A DNA stretch of 64,000 bases from Azospirillum sp. RU38E. GTDB lineage: Bacteria; Pseudomonadota; Alphaproteobacteria; Azospirillales; Azospirillaceae. Made by a program: the position numbers and the translations under genes. The stretch spans positions 806,001 through 870,000 of the forward strand of contig NZ_FZOI01000001.1 in the NCBI RefSeq assembly GCF_900188385.1, given 5' to 3'. Numbering within the stretch: the stretch's first letter is position 1; each line of letters begins with the position of its first letter. Under the pieces are notes generated by a model. It saw nothing but the letters and a program-made list of their open reading frames with translations. It was not told where the DNA came from and made no database searches. Positions 52,655-60,110 of this stretch are shown one piece after another.

Positions 52655-55567
52655 CTATCCGTTGACCAGCGCGCTGACCTTGCCCAGCAGACCCGAGGGC
52701 GCACCGGCCGCCGACTCCACCAGCAGGACGACGCTGCGCGCAGCGCTGCCGGGGGGGAAGCTGGCCTGCAGCGGTCCCGCCCCGGCAGCGGATTTCTCCG
52801 CCACCAGCCGCCCATCAACCCAGAGTTCGGCGCGGCCGCCGACCTGCTCGAACCGCAGCAGCCCGCCTTCCGCTGCCATCCGCTTCCAGGGCTGGAAGCG
52901 GGTGCGATAGACGCGCCAGCCGGGCTGGGATTCCGCCGGCGTGGTGATGCCAGCCCGCAGGAAGGCCCAGCTGTTATTGTCCCCATCGGCCGGGGCCAGG
53001 GCGGGGGCGGGTTTTTCCGTCAGCAGGGGGGAGCGCCGCCATTCCTCCAGCGCCAGACGCGGCGGGGTCACCGGCACCTGCGGGCGGGGGGATGCGGCCA
53101 GCCGCTCGATGGAGAGTCGCGCCGGTTTCAACCCATCTGCTTCCGCCCGCAGTGTGATGCGACCCTTGCCCTGATCGGCACGGATGATGATCTGGGCCAG
53201 ACCGTTGAACAGGGAGCGGCTGTTGCCCTGCTCTGGCTCATGGCTGTTGGGGTCACCATTGCCGACGCCGATGATGCTGGCGCCTTCCACCTGAAAACGC
53301 GTCATCAGGTTGGCCGTGGGGACGTGGCGGCCCTTGGAATCCACCGCATCGATGGTGATGGGCTGCACCTCCTCCCCATCGCCGGCCATGCTTGTCCGGG
53401 CGGGCGTCAGGCGCAGGGCCACGGGGGGGCCGGCCGTCTCGTGCATCGCGGAAGCGACCGGCTTGCCATCCCGCAAAGCCACGGCCTCAATCCGGCCGGG
53501 GGTATAGGGGACATCCCATTCATTGCCCATGAAGCGGTCGGCCTTCTGCCGCCCGATCTCCCGCCCGTTCAGTTTCAGGATGACCTCGTCAGCATTGCTG
53601 CTGATGAAGAGCTTCACCATCTGGCCCTCGCGGCCGGGCCAGGTCCAATGCGGGGCCATGAAGATGACGGGGCGGTCATCAATCCAATGGGCGGCATGGA
53701 TGCCGAAGGCGGTTTTGGGAAAACCGCAAAGGTCCAGGATGCCGAAGAAACTGGCGATGCTGGGCCAGGCATGGGGTGTAGGCTCCCCATGATAATCGAA
53801 ACCGGTCCAGACGAAGCCGCCGGCGATGAAGGGACGCTCGGCGATATTCTTCCAGCTCTGCCGGTGTGTATTACCCCAGCTTGCGGCTTCCTTGTCATAA
53901 GAGGTGATGATGTTACGGCTGGGGTCGCTCTCAAAGGCGCCGCGCGTCTGATAGGCGCTGGTATCTTCCGAGCTGATAATGGGTTTGCCCGGATTGCGGG
54001 CATGATACCGGTCGTAATGCTCCTGATAGTAATTAAAGCCCATCACGTCGACGACGGTGGAAACATTGACCGGATCATAGAAAGAGCCATTCATTGCCGC
54101 CGTCACCGGTCGGCTGTCATCCAACCGCTTCAAGGCCATCACCATCCGGCGCACCATTTCCACCCCGGATTCGGTGCCCTGCATGGGCTCTTCGTTGAAC
54201 AGGCACCAGAGGATTACGCTGGGGTGATTGCGGTCGCGCTGCACCAGCCATTCCAGCTGACCCAAATATTCCGGTGCTGGATTGAACAAGCGATTCTCGT
54301 TCATCACTAGGAAGCCCAGCCGGTCGCACCAATCCAGCAACTCCGCTGTCGGCGCGTGGGAGGACATGCGGATGGCATTGCAGCCCATGGCCTTTAGCCG
54401 CAGCAGGCGCCAATGGATCAGACTGTCCGGCACGGCAACGCCGACGCCTGCATGATCTTGATGGATGCAAACACCCTTCAGCTTCACCGGCTGATCATTG
54501 AGGAAGAAACCCTTATCGGCATCGAATCGGATGCTGCGGAAACCGATCGGCGTGTTACGTTCATCGATCACCTTGCCATCCCGCAGCACGCGGGTGCGCA
54601 GGGTATAGAGGGTGGGGCTGTCCACCGACCAGAGCCGGGGCTGGCCGGCATCCAGCGACAGGCTGGCCGTGGCCTGATCCAGAACCGGAACGACGGTTAC
54701 GCCGGCGCTGCCACGGGTGATTTCCTGCCCATCCGGTGACACCAGGCTTGCTTCCACGGTCACTGTCACCGGTGCCGTTTCAATATTGGTCAAGGTGGCG
54801 GTGACCGGCACGCGCCATCGGCCACCGCCATCCTGGCGCGGGTCGCAATGGATGCCATCGGTAATAATGGAAACAGAGGCCCGGCGCGCCAGCCAGACAT
54901 TGCGGTAAAGGCCCGCCCCTTCATACCACCAGCCTTCCATGGCGGTGGCATCGGCGCGGATGGCGATGATGTTCAGATCGTCGCCATAGCGGGCGAAGGG
55001 AGTGATATCAATGTAAAGACTGGTATAGCCCGAAAAGCTGTGAGCGACGATGGAGCCGTTGATCCAGATAGTGGCATGGGTGGCGATAGCGCCGATCTGC
55101 AGCTCGATCTTTTTGCCCCGATCCGCCGGGTCCAGCCGAAGCGCCCGCCGGTACCAGCCGATACCGCGTGGACGGTACCCCTGGGAGATATTGGCGGATT
55201 CAACGAATGGCTGCTCAGAAGCCCAGTCGTGCGGCAGCCGGACTTCCCGCCAGTCGCTATCATCATAAATGAGAGCCGCAGCACCGGGGGCCGTGCCTGC
55301 TTTGATTGAAAGATATGTGGCATGATGGCCCACCGGCTCCGGTACTGGAATGTCTCCTTCATGGAAACGCCAGCCGAGATCAAGCAGGGTACGGGTTGCG
55401 TCGGTTTCCGGCAGAGTGGGTGCTGGGCTGTCCAGGGGTGCCGGCATAGGGAAATTCTGCGAAATTGTGGCGGCCCCGCTGCTTGCTAGAACAGCCAAGG
55501 GCCACTGACCGGCTGTCAATAAGGCTCCAGTGCCCGTGGTGGCCAGCAGGAATTGGCGGCGATCCAT
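52655..55567 (-). CDS. Exported GH2 glycoside hydrolase, beta-galactosidase-like
   Basis: 970 residues. The N-terminus MDRRQFLLATTGTGALL is a Tat-like signal peptide. GH2 layout: sugar-binding domain (about 60-210), immunoglobulin-like domain (220-330), TIM barrel (335-630) and C-terminal beta domains. The acid/base is Glu459 in LFNEEP and the nucleophile Glu534 in ISSEDTS, 75 residues apart as in LacZ. It would release terminal beta-galactose (or a related sugar) in the periplasm. First gene, on the minus strand, of the glycan locus; a shared motif lies 123 bp upstream. Confidence 0.88.
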   Translation of the reverse strand: MDRRQFLLATTGTGALLTAGQWPLAVLASSGAATISQNFPMPAPLDSPAPTLPETDATRTLLDLGWRFHEGDIPVPEPVGHHATYLSIKAGTAPGAAALIYDDSDWREVRLPHDWASEQPFVESANISQGYRPRGIGWYRRALRLDPADRGKKIELQIGAIATHATIWINGSIVAHSFSGYTSLYIDITPFARYGDDLNIIAIRADATAMEGWWYEGAGLYRNVWLARRASVSIITDGIHCDPRQDGGGRWRVPVTATLTNIETAPVTVTVEASLVSPDGQEITRGSAGVTVVPVLDQATASLSLDAGQPRLWSVDSPTLYTLRTRVLRDGKVIDERNTPIGFRSIRFDADKGFFLNDQPVKLKGVCIHQDHAGVGVAVPDSLIHWRLLRLKAMGCNAIRMSSHAPTAELLDWCDRLGFLVMNENRLFNPAPEYLGQLEWLVQRDRNHPSVILWCLFNEEPMQGTESGVEMVRRMVMALKRLDDSRPVTAAMNGSFYDPVNVSTVVDVMGFNYYQEHYDRYHARNPGKPIISSEDTSAYQTRGAFESDPSRNIITSYDKEAASWGNTHRQSWKNIAERPFIAGGFVWTGFDYHGEPTPHAWPSIASFFGILDLCGFPKTAFGIHAAHWIDDRPVIFMAPHWTWPGREGQMVKLFISSNADEVILKLNGREIGRQKADRFMGNEWDVPYTPGRIEAVALRDGKPVASAMHETAGPPVALRLTPARTSMAGDGEEVQPITIDAVDSKGRHVPTANLMTRFQVEGASIIGVGNGDPNSHEPEQGNSRSLFNGLAQIIIRADQGKGRITLRAEADGLKPARLSIERLAASPRPQVPVTPPRLALEEWRRSPLLTEKPAPALAPADGDNNSWAFLRAGITTPAESQPGWRVYRTRFQPWKRMAAEGGLLRFEQVGGRAELWVDGRLVAEKSAAGAGPLQASFPPGSAARSVVLLVESAAGAPSGLLGKVSALVNG

Positions 55568-55689
55568 ATATCGGCTCCATCGCGGGCGCCTGATCAGCAG
55601 GCGCTATGGGGTCGGAAACTCAGGCGAGCGCTATCGGGCAAGCCGGTAGAACTGCCCGCGCCAAAGTTTGATACATGAAATTGAGATAA

Positions 55690-55708
55690 ATTGGTATTCT
55701 ATTGGTTA
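55690..55708. promoter_or_regulatory. Direct-repeat motif upstream of the GH2 gene
   Basis: ATTGGTAT-TCT-ATTGGTTA: two TTGGT half-sites 11 bp apart. A nearly identical element is at 56861-56878 before the TonB receptor. A candidate binding site for the locus regulator; it overlaps the stop of the GntR gene. Confidence 0.4.
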
Positions 55709-56443
55709 GATATCGCTCAATTCCGCAACAAAATCATAAGCATCGCCGCGATAATAGGAGCGGGTGAATTCCGCCGCCCTGCCATCGCGCAGGAAGGCGC
55801 GGCGTTCGATCAGCAGGCCGGCATGACCAGCATCCACGCCCAGCATCTTGGCGTGGTCACCCAGGAACGGCACGGCGCGCAGCCGCTGCAACGCCCGCAC
55901 CGGGCGGCTGCCGGCCTTTTCCAGGGCAGCATAAAGGCTGCTGCCCACCGCATCGGCCGAAGGCAGGCAATAGCCGGCGATGGTGGAAAATTCCAGCGCC
56001 ATCGGCACATCATCGGCATAGCGGATACGGGCAAAACGGAACACCGGCGCGCCGGGAGAAAGGCCCAGGGCCATGGCCTCTTCCGGATTGACCTGTCCGG
56101 GGCCCTTGGAAATCCAGCTGCTGCTGGCCCGGCGCCCGCGTGCCGCCATATCCTCGGAGAAGGAGGAAAGCTTGGAGAAGCTTTTTTCCACCCGGCCAGC
56201 GACGAAGGTGCCCGCACCCCGCCGACGGGTCAGCAAGCCTTCCTCCACCAGCCCGGCAATCGCCTTGCGCACGGTGATGCGGGAAACATCATATTCCACC
56301 GCCAGATCGCGTTCCGGCGGAATGGCATCCCCCTGGTTCAACACATTGCCGCCGATCGCATCGCGGATCAGCTGCTGAAGCTGAATATATAGAGGGGAGT
56401 GGTTATCCGCCCGGAAGCGTCCCACCAAATCCGAAAACGCCAT
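55706..56443 (-). CDS. GntR/HutC-family regulator with UTRA sensor domain
   Basis: About 245 residues from ATG 56443 (GGGAGG upstream). Winged helix 1-80 (PLYIQLQQLIRDAIGGN, PPERDLAVEYDVSRITVRKAI, TRRRGAGTFV) and UTRA ligand domain about 95-240 (PVFRFARIRYADDVPMALEFSTI). UTRA regulators of this group, such as NagR, sense sugar phosphates, often GlcNAc-6-P or GlcN-6-P. Lying between the GH2 and TonB receptor genes with a GH20 hexosaminidase nearby, it is the probable controller of the locus. Confidence 0.9.
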   Translation of the reverse strand: MAFSDLVGRFRADNHSPLYIQLQQLIRDAIGGNVLNQGDAIPPERDLAVEYDVSRITVRKAIAGLVEEGLLTRRRGAGTFVAGRVEKSFSKLSSFSEDMAARGRRASSSWISKGPGQVNPEEAMALGLSPGAPVFRFARIRYADDVPMALEFSTIAGYCLPSADAVGSSLYAALEKAGSRPVRALQRLRAVPFLGDHAKMLGVDAGHAGLLIERRAFLRDGRAAEFTRSYYRGDAYDFVAELSDI

Positions 56444-56860
56444 CACGCCTCCCTGGCGGCGATCCTGCGCCGCACCCAATAGCGTCAGAAATATATCATG
56501 CTTAACAGCAGGGCAACCGGTATGGGCCAAGACCTATATTGGTGCTTGGGATGCCCCCCCTTCCTCAATGTGGAATCGTCTGAGTGCCTCACAGGGGGGG
56601 GCTGCATACCATGTTATTTAGGGGGGCAATTCACCTTACAAGGTTATGTACTTTTGCGGCTTTGGGTTGCCGCTGGAAAGTGATTGTTACGAGTTGGTAT
56701 TAAGGAGGGGAAGGACACTGTGGCAAGATTTACACGGTCGTAAAAGACTGTACGCCTGACGCTATCGGAGCCTTGGTGCCAACTGAAGAATTTTTTAATT
56801 TAATCAATCGCTTGCGCATAGTTCATGCGACCGTCACGAAATTTTAAAAGAGGTAGCATG

Positions 56861-56878
56861 TTTGGTATGAATTGGTTA
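56861..56878. promoter_or_regulatory. Direct-repeat motif upstream of the TonB receptor
   Basis: TTTGGTAT-GA-ATTGGTTA, nearly the same as the element at 55690-55708, 145 bp before the receptor ATG. A likely shared regulator site. Confidence 0.42.
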
Positions 56879-56886
56879 TGTTGATT

Positions 56887-56896
56887 TTAGCGCTAA
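56887..56896. promoter_or_regulatory. LacI-type palindrome upstream of the TonB receptor
   Basis: TTAGCGCTAA is a perfect 10-bp palindrome with the central CG of LacI-family operators; similar sites control sugar TonB systems in Caulobacter and Xanthomonas. No LacI gene is in the window. Confidence 0.4.
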
Positions 56897-57005
56897 CAGT
56901 GATCGGCTGGGCCGACAAGAAATGTGTGGAATGGCGTCCGCCAGATGGTGGGCGTGCCTCTCGGCGGCGCTCTTGGCTGGGGGCATCTTTCAACAGGGGG
57001 AAGGC

Positions 57006-59729
57006 ATGAAATTGCGGCATTTGGTTCTGGTTTCCACCGCGTTGGCGGGTTTTGCTTGCGGCGTTCAGGCCCAGGCACAGGGAACCGCTGGTGGCGAGCA
57101 GCTCGAAGAAATTATTGTTACCGGTATTCGCGGCAGCCTGCGTCAGGCCATTGAGGTTAAGCGTCAGGCCAATTCCGTGGTTGACGTGATTTCCGCCGAA
57201 GATGTGGGCAAGTTCCCGGATCGTAACGTTGCGGAATCGCTGTCCCACATCCCCGGCGTCTCCATCGACCGTCGCTTCGGTGAGGGTGAAAAGGTCGCCA
57301 TTCATGGTACCGATCCGGCCCTGAACCGGATGCTGCTGGATGGCCACGCCCTGGCCTCGGCCGACTGGGGTGGTAACGACAACGACCCGTCCAGCCGTAC
57401 CTTCAACTATTCTCTGCTGGCGCCGGAACTGGTGGACCGTCTTGAGGTCTACAAGTCGCCGGAAGCGCAGATCGAAGAAGGTTCGATCGGTGGTACCGTC
57501 ATCGTCCGCACGCGCAAGCCGCTGGACATGGAATCGGGTTCCGCTTTCGCCTCGGCTGGTTATTCCTATAATGACCGTTCCGAGAAGGGCAATGGCCGCG
57601 CCTCCGGTCTGCTCAGCTGGAAGAACGAAGACGAGACCTTCGGTATCCTGGGTGCTGTCACCTATGACCGCCAGAACCTGACCCGCGCCGGTGTCGAGTT
57701 CTTCGGTTATGACAATGTCAATGGTGGCAGCAGCCCGTTCCTGACCACCAATGCGGCTGGTCAGCGCGTGCTGAAGAACCCGAACGCCAAGATCACCGGC
57801 GGCAGCGTCGCCGACCTGGATAAGGCCGTTTCGCCGTTCGGCATCAACTATGCCTATTTCCAGCAGGTGCGTGAACGCACCAGCGTTTCCAGCACCGCCC
57901 AGTGGCGTCCGTCGGAAGAGATTACGCTGACCGCCAGCGGTCTGCATATCGACGGTAACTACAATAACTACAGCCAGTCCATGTACACCATTCCGGGTGC
58001 CTGGACCGGTGACAAGCTGCTGTCGGCAACCATCAATAATGGTGTGGTGACGGCTGCTTCCTTCGACCCGGCCAGCAGCCAGAGCGCCCAGCTGGATACC
58101 CTGGTTCGTCGTACCAAGCTGAAGACCGACAGCCTGAACCTGGAAGGCGAGTGGGAAGGCACCAGCGGCGCCAAGGTGAAGCTGAGCGGCGGTTGGAGCA
58201 AGGCCACCGGTGGTCGCGATCCGGAATACCTGTTCAACGTCCAGACCAAGCTGGGCTTTGACTATGCGTTCACGGATGACAGCGCGACGGTCAACTTCAA
58301 GGGTGACCCGACCAACCCGGCCAATTACTTCACCAACCCGAACAACAATCTGCAGACGTTCGAAGGCAAGCCGATGATCGTCAACGGCGTTCAGCTGAAC
58401 GCCGCGCAGATTGGCGGGCTGGATTACAGCAAGACCACCGACCGTGACATCTATGGCGGTGTCGATACCGAAATCCCGCTGGAATTCGGTCCCTTTACCA
58501 AGCTGCTGTTCGGCGGCCGTATCACCGACCATGTCAACCGCGTCGATGCGGCTGGCTTCAACACCTATCTGTCCACGTCCAAGCTGGCCTCCCAGCTGGG
58601 TGTTGAAACCTTGTCCACGCCCGACGGCGTGTTCGACGGTTCTGGCGGCAGCGGCAATGCCACCAAGTACCTGAACCTGCCGCGCGAAGCCGTCATCAAG
58701 ATCCTGGCCGACAGCATCAATTTCGACCTGGGTCGCAAGATTGGCGCATCCAACCGGGTGCAGGAAAATGTGGCGGCTGGCTACACCCAGCTGAATTTCG
58801 AAAAGGGTAACATCCGCGGTAACATCGGTGGCCGTCTGGTCTACACCCGCGATGTCTCTGATTTCGCGCTGACCAGCAACGACAACCCGGTGCCGCAGGT
58901 TCAGTCGGTCGAGACCGATTATCTGAAGTTCCTGCCGAACTTCAACATCGCCTATGAGTTCGAAGAGAACGTCATTCTGCGCGGTGCTGTGGCCAAGGTG
59001 ATTTCCCGTCCGCGTTATGGCGAATTGGCCGGCTCGTTCTCCCAGAACGATGTCACCAAGGATGCCAGCGGCGGCAACCCCAACCTGAAGCCCTATGAGT
59101 CGGTGAACTACGAAATCTCGGCCGAGTGGTATCCGAAGCGTGGCACCCTGGTGTCGCTGGAACTGTTCCGTCGTGAAATCGACAACTACATCGTGAACAG
59201 CCGTGAGAGCAATGTGCGTCTGTTCAATGGCCTGACCCAGCGCTTTGAGGATGGTTACAGCGTCAGCCGTCCGGTCAATGCTGGTTCTGCCAAGGTCAAT
59301 GGTATCCTGATCGCTGGCCAGAGTGAAATCTGGAACGGCTTTGGTATCCAGGCCAACTACACCTATGCCGACAGCTCCACGGACTCCAGCGACACCCTGG
59401 GTGAGCTGAATCTGCCGTACCTGTCCAAGCACACCGTGTCGGTGATCCCGTACTATGAAGAGGGCCCGTTCCAGGCCCGCCTCAGCTACAATTACCGTTC
59501 GTCCTATTTCCGTACCATCGGTCGCCTGAACTCGCGCGACATGGTGGCCCCGTACAGCCAGCTGGACTTCTCGGCCGCTTACCAGATCACCGATGCGATC
59601 TCGCTGACGGTGAATGCCCAGAACCTGCTGGACGAAACCTACATCCAGTATAGCGGCTCCCGTGACCGTCCGACCGCCTTCTACAAGAATGGCCGGACCT
59701 ACGCGGCGTCCATCTCTTACCGCATGTAA
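57006..59729 (+). CDS. Caulobacter-type TonB-dependent receptor for oligosaccharide
   Basis: 907 residues from ATG 57006 (GGGGGAAGG upstream). Signal peptide 1-24. TonB-box region EEIIVTGIRGSL, plug about 40-170 with KFPDRNVAESLSHIPGVSIDR, VAIHGTDPALNRMLLDG, then a long barrel ending in the aromatic AASISYRM. The family is Caulobacter-type (TIGR01782), which imports oligosaccharides. Codon use is shifted toward GGT and CGT compared with neighbours, as in strongly expressed genes. Between regulator and GH20 genes, so the probable importer of glycan fragments. Confidence 0.93.
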   Translation: MKLRHLVLVSTALAGFACGVQAQAQGTAGGEQLEEIIVTGIRGSLRQAIEVKRQANSVVDVISAEDVGKFPDRNVAESLSHIPGVSIDRRFGEGEKVAIHGTDPALNRMLLDGHALASADWGGNDNDPSSRTFNYSLLAPELVDRLEVYKSPEAQIEEGSIGGTVIVRTRKPLDMESGSAFASAGYSYNDRSEKGNGRASGLLSWKNEDETFGILGAVTYDRQNLTRAGVEFFGYDNVNGGSSPFLTTNAAGQRVLKNPNAKITGGSVADLDKAVSPFGINYAYFQQVRERTSVSSTAQWRPSEEITLTASGLHIDGNYNNYSQSMYTIPGAWTGDKLLSATINNGVVTAASFDPASSQSAQLDTLVRRTKLKTDSLNLEGEWEGTSGAKVKLSGGWSKATGGRDPEYLFNVQTKLGFDYAFTDDSATVNFKGDPTNPANYFTNPNNNLQTFEGKPMIVNGVQLNAAQIGGLDYSKTTDRDIYGGVDTEIPLEFGPFTKLLFGGRITDHVNRVDAAGFNTYLSTSKLASQLGVETLSTPDGVFDGSGGSGNATKYLNLPREAVIKILADSINFDLGRKIGASNRVQENVAAGYTQLNFEKGNIRGNIGGRLVYTRDVSDFALTSNDNPVPQVQSVETDYLKFLPNFNIAYEFEENVILRGAVAKVISRPRYGELAGSFSQNDVTKDASGGNPNLKPYESVNYEISAEWYPKRGTLVSLELFRREIDNYIVNSRESNVRLFNGLTQRFEDGYSVSRPVNAGSAKVNGILIAGQSEIWNGFGIQANYTYADSSTDSSDTLGELNLPYLSKHTVSVIPYYEEGPFQARLSYNYRSSYFRTIGRLNSRDMVAPYSQLDFSAAYQITDAISLTVNAQNLLDETYIQYSGSRDRPTAFYKNGRTYAASISYRM

Positions 59730-59740
59730 TTCCTCCCAGC

Positions 59741-59819
59741 GCCTCCTTTCCCTTTTGGGGAAAGGAGGCCTTTCCCATGGGGCCCGGCTGTCAGGACCGG
59801 GCCCCATGGGAATTTTTTT
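59741..59819 (+). terminator. Double hairpin terminator after the TonB receptor
   Basis: Hairpin 1 pairs 59741-59752 with 59758-59769 (12 bp). Hairpin 2 pairs 59772-59787 with 59797-59812 (16 bp, perfect) and is followed by seven T. Strong enough to isolate the receptor transcript from GH20. Confidence 0.92.
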
Positions 59820-59840
59820 ATCTGCATATCGCATGGTCTT

Positions 59841-59925
59841 GAATGCACAGGCGCGGTTACCGATATCGCGCCTGTGCATTCGCATGTCTGCATCTTGGCC
59901 GCAGGGATGCTGTGGAATTTTTTGG
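59841..59925. ncRNA. Possible small RNA or structured element between receptor and GH20
   Basis: A perfect 15-bp inverted repeat (59841-59855 with 59867-59881, 11-nt loop) is followed by a small hairpin, CCGCAG (59899-59904) with CTGTGG (59910-59915), and AATTTTTT. The second unit looks like a terminator although no gene precedes it after 59819. A short transcript starting after the receptor terminator would explain the layout. No promoter was identified. Confidence 0.3.
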
Positions 59926-60110
59926 TCATCTGCGCATATCAGGCATAGACGTGGCGCGCAGCCTTTGGCACCATACCTTTATGATAACAATGCGGTCATT
60001 TAAGACCGTTTGATGTCGCGTTTCCGCTAAGAGGCTCAAGGTTTGCGCGGATTTGGCAGTTTCCGCAGCAGAGTCCTCTATAATACCAATACAGAACCTG
60101 TGAGGCATGG

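Larger units (their letters stand above)
56444..57005. promoter_or_regulatory. Regulatory gap between gntR and the TonB receptor gene
   Basis: 562 bp without a gene. It includes a C7 run at 56554-56560 and a G8 run at 56594-56601 that can pair, a G6 run at 56621-56626, a TTGGTAT half-site at 56694-56700, AT-rich DNA at about 56790-56850, then the two candidate operators listed separately. Divergent promoters for gntR and the receptor must lie here. Confidence 0.5.

Noticed and set aside
56844-59885. Open frame of about 1,013 codons antisense to the TonB receptor
   Set aside because: It mirrors the codon bias of the receptor on the other strand; the translation lacks any domain or signal peptide, while the sense frame is a complete TonB receptor.
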